A stretch of DNA of 64,000 nucleotides from Mycobacterium sp. ACS4331 (GTDB taxonomy: Bacteria; Actinomycetota; Actinomycetes; Mycobacteriales; Mycobacteriaceae): positions 20,895 through 84,894 of the forward strand of contig NZ_LZHW01000065.1 in the NCBI RefSeq assembly GCF_001667265.1, written 5' to 3'. Positions 20,787 to 30,967 of this stretch are shown piece after piece (position 1 is the stretch's first letter; every line of letters starts with the position of its first letter). Both the position numbers and the translations under genes were made by a program. Below the pieces are notes generated by a model. It did not search any database and had not been told where the DNA came from. It saw nothing but the letters and a program-made list of their open reading frames with translations.

Positions 20787-21937
20787 GTGTCGAGCCCTCC
20801 GCGCTTGATCAACTGTTTGGCGATGACGCCCTTCTGGATCTCGTTGGTGCCCTCGCCCACGATCATCAGGGGCGCGTCCCGGAAGTAGCGCTCCACGTCG
20901 TACTCGGTCGAGTAGCCGTAGCCACCGTGCACCCGCACCGCGTCGAGCGCGATCTGCATCGCGGTCTCCGACGCGAACAGCTTGGCCATTCCGGCCTCCA
21001 TGTCGCAGCGCTGTCCCGAGTCGAACTTCTCGGCCGCGGCGAGCAGCAGTGAGCGCGCAGCGTAGAGCCTGGTGCCCATATCGGCAAGCATGTTGCCCAC
21101 GGCCTGGTGTTCCCAGATGGGCTTGCCGAAGCTCTCCCGGTCCTGCGCGTAGGCCAGCGCGTCGTCGAACGCCGCGCGGGCCACGCCGGTCGCGCGGGCC
21201 GCGACCTGCAGGCGGCCGACCTCGAGCCCCTTCATCATCTGCGCGAAGCCTCTGCCCTCCTCGGTTCCCAGCAGCGCATCAGCGGGCACTCGGCAGTCGG
21301 CGAAGTTCAATTCGCAGGCCTCGACGCCCTTGTACCCGAGCTTGGGCAGATCCTTGGAGATGGTGAAGCCCGGCAGCTTCTCGACCAGCAGGATCGAGAC
21401 GCCGCTGTGCGCGGGGCGGGCCTCGGGATCGGTCTTGCACAGCAGCGCCACCAGATCCGAGCGACGCGCGTTGGAGATCCAGGTCTTGCTGCCGTTGACG
21501 ATGTACCCGTCCCCGTCACGGCGCGCGACGGTGCGCATGGCCTGCAGGTCGGAGCCACCACCGGGTTCCGTCAGCGCCATCGTGGCGCGGAGTTCACCGG
21601 TCGCCATGCGGGGCAGGTAGCGCTGCTTCTGCTCCTCTGTGCCGAACAGGACGAGCAGCTTGGAGACGACGGTGTGCCCGCCCATCGCCCCGGCCAGGCT
21701 CATCCACCCGCGTGCGAGCTCCTCGGCGACCTGCACGTAGCACGGCATCGAGACCGCCCCGAAGCCATACGGTTCGGGGATGGACAGACCGAAGATCCCG
21801 ATCTGCTTCATGGTCTCGATCAGCTCTTCGGGATAGGTGTTGGCGTGCTCGAGTTCGCGCACGACCGGGCGGACCTGCTTGTCGACGAAGTCACGCACCG
21901 TCGCGACGATGGCCTCTTCCTCAGGCGCGAGCTGCAT
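20783..21937 (-). CDS. Acyl-CoA dehydrogenase
   Basis: 384 residues. The signatures ALTEPGGGSDL and YIVNGSKTWISNARRSD (FAD/substrate), QDRESFGKPIWEHQAV, HGGYGYSTEYDVERYFRDA and GEGTNEIQ, whose first Glu is the catalytic base, are all present, so it should be an active FAD-dependent dehydrogenase. Start at the ATG at 21937 (a GTG lies directly before it) behind AAAAGGGGG. It is the first gene of a two-gene operon with the hydratase, an oxidation-then-hydration pair. A perfect six-base-arm palindrome sits 25 bases upstream. From memory it has no counterpart in the H37Rv locus. Confidence 0.9.
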   Translation of the reverse strand: MQLAPEEEAIVATVRDFVDKQVRPVVRELEHANTYPEELIETMKQIGIFGLSIPEPYGFGAVSMPCYVQVAEELARGWMSLAGAMGGHTVVSKLLVLFGTEEQKQRYLPRMATGELRATMALTEPGGGSDLQAMRTVARRDGDGYIVNGSKTWISNARRSDLVALLCKTDPEARPAHSGVSILLVEKLPGFTISKDLPKLGYKGVEACELNFADCRVPADALLGTEEGRGFAQMMKGLEVGRLQVAARATGVARAAFDDALAYAQDRESFGKPIWEHQAVGNMLADMGTRLYAARSLLLAAAEKFDSGQRCDMEAGMAKLFASETAMQIALDAVRVHGGYGYSTEYDVERYFRDAPLMIVGEGTNEIQKGVIAKQLIKRGGLDT

Positions 21938-21961
21938 CACAGGCCCCCTTTTCTTTAACGA

Positions 21962-21975
21962 GCATTAGATAATGC
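21962..21975. promoter_or_regulatory. Palindromic operator candidate for the acyl-CoA dehydrogenase operon
   Basis: GCATTA-GA-TAATGC is a perfect inverted repeat. Including flanks it extends to CGNGCATTA on both sides. It lies between the acyl-CoA dehydrogenase start and the converging end of the VKOR gene, where a repressor would block the promoter. No regulator gene is adjacent. Confidence 0.4.
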
Positions 21976-22017
21976 GCGGGGACGGGCGGGCAAGGCTTCC
22001 CCCTTGCCGCGGCCATG

Positions 22018-22659
22018 TCAGATCAGGGTGGACCAGTAGTCCCAGAACCGCACCAGGATCATCAGCACGACGGCCGTGAACCACAGCGTCACGATCGACC
22101 AGCGCCACTGGTACAGCACCCGCAGCACGACGTTGCCGGCCAACGGTCGCAGAGCGATCGACGCCACGACGACCAGAAGCGGGATGGTCACCGCCCACAC
22201 CACCATGCAGTACGGGCACAGCGCGCCGATGCGGTAGAGGCTCTGGAAGATCAGCCAGTTGACGAAAACCGCACCCAGCGTGGTCCCGATCGCCAGACCG
22301 ACCCAATACCACTGCGGCAGACGCACTTTCGCGACTGCCAGAACACCGGTCACGATCACCACGGCGAACGAGACGATGCCGATCAGAGGATTGGGGAAGC
22401 CGAACAGACCCGCCTGCGGGGTCACCATCACCGAGCCGCAGGACAGGACCGGGTTGATGCTGCAGGACGGGACGTAGGACGGGTCGACCAGCAGTTCGAT
22501 CTTCTCGACGGTCAGCGTGAACGATGCGACGAAGCCGAGGACGCCCGCGATCAGCACCCACAGCGCACTGGGCCGACCCACCGCCACGCCGCGGCGAGCG
22601 TCGCCGCGGCCGCCCGCGGTTTCGGTGCCGGCGACCTCGACGGTGGGTTCGGCGGTCAT
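22018..22659 (-). CDS. Vitamin K epoxide reductase (VKOR) family protein
   Basis: 213 residues with about five membrane helices. The two redox pairs of bacterial VKOR are present: Cys66/Cys74 in the loop and Cys148-Pro-Tyr-Cys151 in the helix. Bacterial VKOR reoxidises DsbA-like proteins and passes electrons to quinone; mycobacteria use it in place of DsbB. It overlaps the DsbA-like gene (ATGA at 22656-22659), so both halves of the oxidative folding pathway are co-translated. Counterpart of Rv2968c. Confidence 0.93.
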   Translation of the reverse strand: MTAEPTVEVAGTETAGGRGDARRGVAVGRPSALWVLIAGVLGFVASFTLTVEKIELLVDPSYVPSCSINPVLSCGSVMVTPQAGLFGFPNPLIGIVSFAVVIVTGVLAVAKVRLPQWYWVGLAIGTTLGAVFVNWLIFQSLYRIGALCPYCMVVWAVTIPLLVVVASIALRPLAGNVVLRVLYQWRWSIVTLWFTAVVLMILVRFWDYWSTLI

Positions 22660-23444
22660 GGCGCGGGTGCCGGGGCGGGAACCGGAGCCGGCGCGGGTGC
22701 CGGGGCGTCCAGGGCCGGGACGTCTCCGACGATCTCCTTCACCTTGGCGATCAGAGCGTCGGGGGTGCTGACCTTGAAGTCCTCACCGTTGACTCGCACG
22801 GTCGGGGTGCCCGTGACCTTGGTGGCGCCGGCCAGGCCGTCGACGATGTCGTTGAACTTCCCGCTGTTGACACAGTCCGGCACGCTGCCGACCACGCCCG
22901 CCTGCCTGGCGATCTCGATCAGTTTGGCGTTGTCGGGGGCGTCCGCCGAGTTCTCCGCGGGCTGCTGGGCGAACAGCGCCGTATGGAAACGCTGGAACAC
23001 CTCTTTGTTGGGCGTGGTGTCGGCCTCGGCGACGCAGTAGCCGGCGTTGGCCGCACGCGTCGAATAGTTCTGGTTCTGCGGCGAATCCAGGATCGCCAGC
23101 ATGTAGTAGTCGGCGGCGACCGCTCCGGACTCGACCAGCTTGTTGATCGTCGGACCGAACTGCTGCTCGAAGATCGCGCAGTGCGGGCACTGGAAGTCCT
23201 CGAAGAGGCTGAGCACCACCTTGGGTTCTTCGGTGCCCTCGTTCTTGATCAGCGACGTCGACTCCACCCGCACGGACTTGATCGCCTCCGAGCGCTTGGC
23301 CTCGCCGTTCTTGACGATGTAGAGCACCAGCCCCACGGCGAAGATGACGACGACGGCCGTCAGTCCGATCTGAACCGCGAGGTTGCGCTTGCGGTCGGCC
23401 GCCTTCAGGTCGTACTTGGCGGGGCGTTTCGATGACTTGGCCAC
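22656..23444 (-). CDS. Membrane-anchored DsbA-like thiol oxidoreductase
   Basis: 262 residues. A short basic cytoplasmic stretch precedes one membrane helix (residues 23-44, VQIGLTAVVVIFAVGLVLYI). The thioredoxin-fold domain has the active site Cys86-Pro-His-Cys89 in FEDFQCPHCAIFEQQFG and a cis-Pro region VTGTPTVRVNG. The Ala/Pro repeat tail ends PAPAPVPAPAPAP. It faces the cell envelope and should introduce disulfides into secreted proteins, with the downstream VKOR as its reoxidant. The start is a GTG at 23444. Counterpart of Rv2969c. Confidence 0.92.
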   Translation of the reverse strand: MAKSSKRPAKYDLKAADRKRNLAVQIGLTAVVVIFAVGLVLYIVKNGEAKRSEAIKSVRVESTSLIKNEGTEEPKVVLSLFEDFQCPHCAIFEQQFGPTINKLVESGAVAADYYMLAILDSPQNQNYSTRAANAGYCVAEADTTPNKEVFQRFHTALFAQQPAENSADAPDNAKLIEIARQAGVVGSVPDCVNSGKFNDIVDGLAGATKVTGTPTVRVNGEDFKVSTPDALIAKVKEIVGDVPALDAPAPAPAPVPAPAPAP

Positions 23445-23520
23445 AGGTGTCTTGATCCTCGTGCTTGCAGGGCGTCGATGATTGGCGGGTCCCAGCCTAC
23501 CGGCGGTCCACAGCGCCGCC

Positions 23521-24675
<1,155 letters not shown>

Positions 24676-24735
24676 CGCGGGGAAACCGGGTGAGTAATAT
24701 AGGGCCGCTCAACATCACTTCAACAGGTAGGTGAC

Positions 24736-25584
24736 ATGACGTCGACTGGCCAGTCGGGGGCCGTCCCGGCCATCGGACTCAATGACGAGAACACCATTCC
24801 GGCGCTGGGCCTGGGAGTCGGTGAGCTGTCCGATGCTGAGACCGAACACGCCGTCGCCACGGCACTCGAACTTGGTTACCGGCTGATCGACACCGCGGCG
24901 GTCTACGGCAACGAGGCCGCGGTGGGCAGGGCCATCCGGGACTCGGGCATCCCCCGCGCCGAAATCTTTGTCACCACCAAGCTCGCCAACGCCGACCAGG
25001 GCTTCGGCTCCGCGCAGGACGCCGTGAAGGCCAGCCTCGAGCGGCTGGGGCTGGACTACGTCGACCTGTACCTCATCCACTGGCCGATGCCCGGCCAGGG
25101 CAGGTTCGTCGACAGCTTCGCCGGCATCCTCAAGGCCCGCCAGGACGGGCTCGTCCGCTCCGCGGGCGTCGCGAACTTCACTCCTGAGCACCTCGCCGAC
25201 CTGATCAACCTCACTTACGTCACACCCGCGGTCAACCAGATCGAACTGCATCCGCTGCTCACCCAGACCGAATTGCGCGCCGCCAACGCCCAACACGGCG
25301 TCGTCACCGAGGCGTACGGACCCCTGGGTGTCGGCAGGCTGCTGGACAACGAGACGGTCACCGCGGTGGCCGCCGGATACGACAAGTCCCCGGCGCAGGT
25401 GCTGATCCGGTGGAGCCTGCAGTTGGGCAATGTCGTGATCCCCCGCTCGTCGTCGGCCGAGCGGATCGCGGCCAACCTCGACGTGTTCGACTTCGAGCTG
25501 AGCGCGCAGGACATGGACCGGCTCAGCGCGCTGGACAGCGGCACCCGGTTCCGTCCCGATCCCGAGACCTACACGGGCGTCTGA
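24736..25584 (+). CDS. Aldo-keto reductase
   Basis: 282 residues. The catalytic tetrad Asp52, Tyr57, Lys82 and His115 can be placed in [17 protein letters not shown] and LIHWP. The C-terminal [10 protein letters not shown] motif binds the adenosine phosphate of NADPH. It is likely a cytosolic carbonyl reductase; the homologues Rv2971 and its M. smegmatis orthologue are linked to methylglyoxal/dicarbonyl detoxification and isoniazid sensitivity. The promoter region has TAATAT at 24695-24700 in the 60-base gap shared with lipN. Converges with the exported HNH-type gene across one base. Confidence 0.92.
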   Translation: MTSTGQSGAVPAIGLNDENTIPALGLGVGELSDAETEHAVATALELGYRLIDTAAVYGNEAAVGRAIRDSGIPRAEIFVTTKLANADQGFGSAQDAVKASLERLGLDYVDLYLIHWPMPGQGRFVDSFAGILKARQDGLVRSAGVANFTPEHLADLINLTYVTPAVNQIELHPLLTQTELRAANAQHGVVTEAYGPLGVGRLLDNETVTAVAAGYDKSPAQVLIRWSLQLGNVVIPRSSSAERIAANLDVFDFELSAQDMDRLSALDSGTRFRPDPETYTGV

Positions 25585-25585
25585 T

Positions 25586-26296
25586 TCACCCGGTGGGACA
25601 GGTGCCGGCCGCGGCGCGCAGTCGATCCGCCGAGGCCGCGTCGACACTGAGGCGGTAACCGCGCAGCACCTCGGCGAACTGCACCGCGTACTGGCACCAG
25701 AACGCGGTGTTGGGCGGCATCCAGACCGCGGGCTCGGAATCACCCTTGTCCTGGTTGGCGCCGCCGGAGACCGCGAGCAGGTTGGCCGGATCGTTGGCGA
25801 ACCGCCGACGCAGATCCTCCGGCCAGGCACGGGCCCCCATATCCCAGGCCAGGGCCAGCGGGACGATGTGATCGATCTGGACCGACGCGCCGATCTGGTT
25901 GCCGCGCACGAAGGCCACGGTCGCGTTGGTGTACGGATCGTGCAGCGTGCCGGTGGCCACGGCCGTGGGACAGCGTTTGATCGCCACGAACGTCTTGGCG
26001 ACCAGGTCGCGGTTGAGGATGTCGTTGCGGGTGTCACAGCCGTTGCGTCCACCCGGTGCGTCGGTGTCGTCGGTCCAGGCGTCGCCGAACGCCGCGCGGT
26101 GGTAGTCGTAGCCGCGGATCCGCAGCGGCACCACCGGGATTCCGGCCAGGATGTCGACGCCGGGTTCGACGGTCGGCGGCCCCTCGGCCAGCGCCACGGA
26201 CTGGGACCGCTCCCCCACCCCGGCCACCGTCGTCGCGGCGACGACCACGGTCAACGCCGCCACGGCCAGCAGCCACAGCAGCGTCATCCGTCTCAT
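25586..26296 (-). CDS. Exported HNH/DUF1524-type protein
   Basis: 236 residues starting MRRMTLLWLLAVAALTVVVAATTVAG, a signal peptide or anchor. The mature part has the DUF1524/HNH-like pattern: QIDHIVPLALAWDMGA (Asp-His), then NDPANLLAVSGGANQDKGDSEP, then the PPN and FWCQYA motifs. It resembles secreted actinobacterial nucleases of this group, though activity is unproven. The ATG overlaps the recG stop (ATGA), an odd pairing of an exported protein with a DNA-repair helicase. Counterpart of Rv2972c, usually called a conserved exported protein. Confidence 0.85.
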   Translation of the reverse strand: MRRMTLLWLLAVAALTVVVAATTVAGVGERSQSVALAEGPPTVEPGVDILAGIPVVPLRIRGYDYHRAAFGDAWTDDTDAPGGRNGCDTRNDILNRDLVAKTFVAIKRCPTAVATGTLHDPYTNATVAFVRGNQIGASVQIDHIVPLALAWDMGARAWPEDLRRRFANDPANLLAVSGGANQDKGDSEPAVWMPPNTAFWCQYAVQFAEVLRGYRLSVDAASADRLRAAAGTCPTG

Positions 26297-28533
26297 GACT
26301 TCTCCATGTAGACGATGCGTTCCCCGGTGAACCAGGCCGCCAACTGGGCCATCCCGGGATCGTCGGGGATCGTCTCGTAGGCGTTCATGCAGAAGGCCCG
26401 GGCCTCCTCGATGATGTCGCGGTGGTCGATCAGGGACAGCAGCCGCAGACCGAATGCGCGGCCGGACTGGTTGCGGCCCAGCACATCTCCCTCGCGACGC
26501 TCCAGCAGGTCCAGATCTGCGAGCTCGAACCCGTCGAGGGTGGAGGCCACCGCCTTCAGGCGCGTCGCGGCCCTGGACGCCTCCGAGAGCGACGTCACCA
26601 GCAGGCACAGGCTCGGATGCTGGCCGCGACCGATTCGACCGCGCAGCTGATGCAGCTGGCTGATGCCGAACCAATCGGCGTCGTAGACCACCATCACCGT
26701 CGCGTTCGGCACGTCGACGCCGACCTCGATCACCGTGGTGCACACCAGCACATCGATCTCACCGGCGCGGAAGGCCGCCATCACGGCGTCCTTCTCGTCA
26801 GACGGCAGCCTGCCGTGCATGAGCCCCAGTCGCAGACCCGCCAACTGTCCGGCCTTGAGCCTGCCGAAAAGCTCGACGACCGAGGTGGCCTTCCGGCCCG
26901 ACTGGTCCTGACTCGCCTGGTCCGGTGCCGCCTTGTCGTCGTCGTCGATGCGCGCGGTGACGACGTACGCCTGTCGTCCGTTCGCCACCTCCTCGCGAAT
27001 CCGCACCCACGCCCGATCCAGCCATTTGGGCTTCTCGTTCGCGAAGATCACGTTGGTGGTGATCGGCTGCCGGCCCCGCGGCAGCTCGCGCAGCGTCGAC
27101 GTCTCGAGGTCGCCGTACACCGTGAGCGCCACGGTCCGCGGGATGGGCGTCGCGGTCATCACCAGAAGGTGCGGTGTGGTGCCGTCGGGCGCCTTGGCGC
27201 GCAGCTGATCCCGCTGCTCGACACCGAACCTGTGCTGCTCGTCGACCACCACCATGCCGAGTCGGTGGAACTCGACGGCATCCTGGAGCAGAGCATGCGT
27301 CCCGATGACTATTCCGGCTGCGCCCGAGGAGATCTCGGCGCGCGCAGCCCGCTTCTGGGCCGCGGTCATCGATCCCGTCAGCAGCGCCACGCGGGTGGCC
27401 TCCTCCGCGCCGCCGATCTCGCCGGCCATCGCCAGGGGGCCCAGCACATCCCGCATGGATCGGGCATGCTGCTCGGCCAGCACCTCGGTGGGCGCCAACA
27501 GGGCGCACTGGTGGCCCGCGTCGACCACCTGCAGCATGGCCAGCAGAGCCACGACGGTCTTGCCGGACCCGACCTCGCCCTGCAGCATCCGGTTCATCGG
27601 ACGCGGTCCGGCCAGCTCGCCCGAGATGACGTCGAGGACTTCGCGCTGACCTCCGGTCAGTTCGAACGGCAGGCGCTGGCGCAGTCCGGCGACCAGCCCG
27701 TCGTGGCCCAGCGGCGCGGACGGTCCGGCCTCGGCGAGTTCACTGTGCCTGCGCTGCATGAGCGCCCACTGCAGACCGGCTGCCTCGTCGTAGCGCAGCC
27801 GTTCGATCGCACGGTCGCGCTCCTGAGCGTTCTCGGCCATGTGCACGGCCCGCAGGGCGGCGTCCTCGGACATCAGACCACGTTGCCGCACAATCGATTC
27901 CGGCAGCGGATCCGGGACCGGGTCGAGCACCGCGAGCACCTGCCGCACGCAGGCGTAGATGTCCCAGCTCTGCAGTTTGGCGCTGGCCGGGTAGATCGGG
28001 AAGAAGTCGCGCTCGAACACCGAGATGTCGAAGCCGCCGTCAGCCTCGGCAGCTTCGGCGATGGAGCGGAGTTCCTTGCTGCCCTTGAGCTCTCGGCCAT
28101 GCGGGTGGTCCAGCACGAGGTAGGCCGGATGGCTCAGCTGCATGGTCCGCCGGAACCACTTCACCTCGCCGGAGAGCATGACCTTGGTGCCGACAATCAG
28201 GTTCGGCGCTATCCATTCGGCGTTGAAGAACGTCGCCGTCACCTCGGGTGTGCGCTTACCCAGGGTCACCACAAGGTATTTGCGCTGACGCTTGCCGGGC
28301 TGCGGCCTCATGTCCTTGAGGACGTGCTTGGTGATGGTGTCGACGAACGTGACGTGCTCGCCCTCTTCGAGGTCGAGAGCCTCACCCTCGTCGCGCACAC
28401 TCATGCCCTCGCTGTACTTGCGCGGGTAGTGCCGCAGCAGATCGTCGACCGTGCGGATGCCGAAGGTCTCATCCAGCGCCTTGGCGGCCTTCTTGCCGAC
28501 GATGAAGTCCAGGCGGTCTCCGAGTGTGGCCAC
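26293..28533 (-). CDS. recG: ATP-dependent DNA helicase RecG
   Basis: 746 residues. The OB-fold wedge domain occupies the N-terminal part (EGEHVTFVDTITKHVLKDMRP). The helicase motifs are QGEVGSGKTVVALLA (Walker A), VVDEQHRFGVEQR (DEQH box), TATPIPRT, ATVMVVYDADWFGISQLHQLRGRIGRG (motif V/VI). RecG remodels stalled forks and branched DNA. The GTG start at 28533 follows the DAK-domain gene stop by four bases, and the stop overlaps the exported HNH-type gene. A complete, standard RecG. Confidence 0.96.
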   Translation of the reverse strand: MATLGDRLDFIVGKKAAKALDETFGIRTVDDLLRHYPRKYSEGMSVRDEGEALDLEEGEHVTFVDTITKHVLKDMRPQPGKRQRKYLVVTLGKRTPEVTATFFNAEWIAPNLIVGTKVMLSGEVKWFRRTMQLSHPAYLVLDHPHGRELKGSKELRSIAEAAEADGGFDISVFERDFFPIYPASAKLQSWDIYACVRQVLAVLDPVPDPLPESIVRQRGLMSEDAALRAVHMAENAQERDRAIERLRYDEAAGLQWALMQRRHSELAEAGPSAPLGHDGLVAGLRQRLPFELTGGQREVLDVISGELAGPRPMNRMLQGEVGSGKTVVALLAMLQVVDAGHQCALLAPTEVLAEQHARSMRDVLGPLAMAGEIGGAEEATRVALLTGSMTAAQKRAARAEISSGAAGIVIGTHALLQDAVEFHRLGMVVVDEQHRFGVEQRDQLRAKAPDGTTPHLLVMTATPIPRTVALTVYGDLETSTLRELPRGRQPITTNVIFANEKPKWLDRAWVRIREEVANGRQAYVVTARIDDDDKAAPDQASQDQSGRKATSVVELFGRLKAGQLAGLRLGLMHGRLPSDEKDAVMAAFRAGEIDVLVCTTVIEVGVDVPNATVMVVYDADWFGISQLHQLRGRIGRGQHPSLCLLVTSLSEASRAATRLKAVASTLDGFELADLDLLERREGDVLGRNQSGRAFGLRLLSLIDHRDIIEEARAFCMNAYETIPDDPGMAQLAAWFTGERIVYMEKS

Positions 28534-28537
28534 GGCG

Positions 28538-30169
28538 TTACTCGACTCCGATGATCAGGGCGTCACCGTCGTGTCCGGTGGCGTAGGTGACCACTTCGGT
28601 GCCCAGGTGATGCCGGTGCACGTGTTCGCTGAGCAGCACGCCGACCTGCTCATCGACCCGCGCGCCCATCAGAACGGTGACCAGTTCACCGCCCACGCCG
28701 AGCAGCAGGTCGATGAGGCCGCGGCCCGCAGCCACGACGTCGTGGCGGACCACCAGCACCTCGTCGCCGAAGATCCCGAGCCCGTCGCCCACCCGGCACG
28801 GACCGGCCCAGGTCAACGCGTCCTCCTCGGCCACCCGCACGGAGCCGAACCGGGTCGCGCCTGCCGCGGCCGCCATGGTGTAGCCGTCGTCAACGGCCTG
28901 GCGGGCACGATCGTGCACCGCCAGCGCGGCCAGGCCCTGCACCATCGAGCGAGTGGGAAGCGGGACCACGTCGATGCCCCACCCGATGGCCGCGGTGCAC
29001 CCCGCGACCAGTTCCTCGGCGGCGACATAACCGTTGGGCAGCACCAGAACCGACGCGGCGCCGGTGTCGACGACGGCGCGCAGCAGCTGCCGGGCGCTGA
29101 CCGCGGGACCACCCCCGTCGGGTTGTGTGCGCAGCACCGCGGCGCCCTCGTCGGCGAACAGGTCCGCCGCGCCGTCGCCGTCGACGACGGCCAGCACCGC
29201 CCGATCCCGGCTCCAGCCACCCGATCCGGCACCGACCGGCCCCGTCCGCAGGGACGAGATCTGGATCCGGCTGGGGATGCCGAGGTCCAGCGCGGCCTCG
29301 ACGGCCGCCCCGGCGTCGTCGGCATGCACGTGCACGGAATGTCCGACATCGGGGACCGCCGCGATCACCACAGAGTCGCCGAGGGCTTCGAGACGCTCCC
29401 GCAGCACCTCGACGGAACCGGGTGCGCATTCGGCCAGCACGTACATCACCTCGAACGCGGGAGCCGCCGTCAACGGCGTCTCGGGAGCCCGCCCCTTCGG
29501 TTCGTAGGCGCCGCGCTGGGGGGCGTGGCCCGTGACGGTCTTGGCCAGTGCGTCGATCAGCACCAGGAGGCCACGTCCACCCGAGTCGACGACACCGGCC
29601 TCGGCCAGCACCGCGAGTTGGTCAGGGGTGCGGTCGAGGGCCACGGCCGCGGCCTCCGCCGACGCCGGCACCGCGTCCGCGAGGTCGCCACCCTCGGCCA
29701 CACAGTGTTCTGCCGCCGTCGCGGCCGCCTGCAGCACCGAGACGATGGTGCCCGGGACGGGTTCTCCGCCCATGGCTTCGACCACCAGTGCCACCGCGTG
29801 GCGCAGGATCGCCGCGTACAGGCGCGCGTCGACCTCGTCCACCTCGCCGGCGGTGTCGGCCGCCGCAGAGTCGACGACGTCGGCGAACGCGCGCAGGATC
29901 TGGGACAGGATCACCCCGGAGTTTCCCCTGGCGCCGTGCAGGGCCCCACTCGACAGTGCGCTGGCCATCGCCACGAGGTCACCGCGGCCGACCGCATCGG
30001 CCTGCGCGACCGCCGAACGCATGGTGAACAGCATGTTGGTGCCGGTGTCGGCATCGGCGACGGGGAAGACGTTGAGGCGGTTGATCTCGTCGGTGTGCGT
30101 GATGAGGTCACCGACGCACGTGTGCGCCCACACTCCGAGGGCGGCGCCGTCGAGTCGACGATCCGACAT
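28538..30169 (-). CDS. DAK phosphatase-domain protein (FakA/YloV-like)
   Basis: 543 residues starting MSDRRLDGAALGVWAHTCVGDLITHTDEINRLNVFPVADADTGTNM behind GGAAGG. The NVFPVADADTGTNM motif is the ATP/metal site of DAK kinases of the FakA type, which with DegV/FakB phosphorylate fatty acids in Firmicutes; whether this actinobacterial member does so is unknown. The DegV-interacting C-terminal half (DVVPLPTRSMVQGLAAL ... ADEQVGV) is present. It precedes recG by four bases, as in many bacteria. In H37Rv the homologue is, as I recall, annotated as two genes (Rv2975c and Rv2974c); here the frame is unbroken. Confidence 0.87.
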   Translation of the reverse strand: MSDRRLDGAALGVWAHTCVGDLITHTDEINRLNVFPVADADTGTNMLFTMRSAVAQADAVGRGDLVAMASALSSGALHGARGNSGVILSQILRAFADVVDSAAADTAGEVDEVDARLYAAILRHAVALVVEAMGGEPVPGTIVSVLQAAATAAEHCVAEGGDLADAVPASAEAAAVALDRTPDQLAVLAEAGVVDSGGRGLLVLIDALAKTVTGHAPQRGAYEPKGRAPETPLTAAPAFEVMYVLAECAPGSVEVLRERLEALGDSVVIAAVPDVGHSVHVHADDAGAAVEAALDLGIPSRIQISSLRTGPVGAGSGGWSRDRAVLAVVDGDGAADLFADEGAAVLRTQPDGGGPAVSARQLLRAVVDTGAASVLVLPNGYVAAEELVAGCTAAIGWGIDVVPLPTRSMVQGLAALAVHDRARQAVDDGYTMAAAAGATRFGSVRVAEEDALTWAGPCRVGDGLGIFGDEVLVVRHDVVAAGRGLIDLLLGVGGELVTVLMGARVDEQVGVLLSEHVHRHHLGTEVVTYATGHDGDALIIGVE

Positions 30170-30259
30170 CGGTGCCCCTTCCTTGCCGCCCCACTGCGGG
30201 CGCAAGCCTAGTCGGCGCGGCTGACATGAGTGCTCATCCGCGGCGCGACTCAGCCCATT

Positions 30260-30288
30260 TTGGTGATCGTCGCGATCGTCGGTATCCT
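30260..30288 (+). promoter_or_regulatory. rpmB promoter candidate
   Basis: TTGGTG (30260-30265) and TATCCT (30283-30288) are separated by exactly 17 bases, near SigA consensus. It lies 75 bases before the rpmB start in the divergent gap with the DAK-domain gene. Confidence 0.55.
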
Positions 30289-30363
30289 GGTCAGGTTGTC
30301 GGGTCACCCGTGATCGGTCGTTGGCCCCAGTACTGATGAGCTTTACGTAGAGGAGTGGTGACC

Positions 30364-30558
30364 ATGGCTGCCGTGTGCGATGTCTGCGGCAAGGGGCCGG
30401 GCTTCGGCAAGTCGGTGTCGCATTCGCATCGTCGGACCAGCCGTCGCTGGGATCCGAACATCCAGGTTGTGCACGCGGTGACCCGCCCCGGCGGCAACAA
30501 GCAGCGCATCAACGCCTGCACCTCGTGCATCAAGGCCGGCAAGGTCGTGCGCGGCTGA
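30364..30558 (+). CDS. rpmB: 50S ribosomal protein L28, zinc-binding form
   Basis: 64 residues. Starts [39 protein letters not shown] is nine bases before the ATG at 30364. Cys5/Cys8 (CDVC) and Cys52/Cys55 (CTSC) form the zinc ribbon of the C-plus type. Mycobacteria also carry cysteine-free paralogues that replace such proteins under zinc starvation, so this copy belongs to the zinc-replete ribosome. Divergent from the DAK-recG operon. Strong promoter upstream. Confidence 0.95.
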   Translation: MAAVCDVCGKGPGFGKSVSHSHRRTSRRWDPNIQVVHAVTRPGGNKQRINACTSCIKAGKVVRG

Positions 30559-30618
30559 GCCTGCCGGCTCCGCTTCGGCCTGTGTTTCAGGCCACATCAG
30601 GTCGGGTAGGCAGCGGCA

Positions 30619-30963
30619 ATGACCGCAACTCCTTCCCGACCTGTCACTCTCGTCGCTGCTCTCGCCGCGTCCGGCCTGCTGCTGGCCGCGTGCGGGAACA
30701 ACGATTCCGGTGACACCGAAAAGACGACTTCGGAGACCACCACCACCACGACCTCGGTCGAGACGACCGAGACCGAGACGGTGACCACGTCAGTCCCCGT
30801 CAACCCGTCGCCGGCCACCGAGACTCCGATGGCACCCGGGCCGACAGGAGACGGTGGCGGTGACGTCGAGATCACGATTCCGTCGCCGCCGGCCATTCCC
30901 TCCCCGCCGCCGATCCCCGACATCCCGTCGCCGCCGCCGATCCCGGCGATCCCCAACCCGTGA
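30619..30963 (+). CDS. Small lipoprotein with Thr-rich and Pro-rich tracts
   Basis: 114 residues. The signal peptide ends in the lipobox LLAAC with lipidated Cys25. The mature part has no fold signature: a Thr/Glu/Ser tract (TTSETTTTTTSVETTETET), then a Gly/Asp patch, then a Pro-rich end with PSPPPIPxIP repeats. It looks like an extended, possibly O-glycosylated, surface lipoprotein. It follows rpmB by 60 bases and converges with ung across four bases. Function unknown. Confidence 0.8.
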   Translation: MTATPSRPVTLVAALAASGLLLAACGNNDSGDTEKTTSETTTTTTSVETTETETVTTSVPVNPSPATETPMAPGPTGDGGGDVEITIPSPPAIPSPPPIPDIPSPPPIPAIPNP

Positions 30964-30967
30964 CGGA

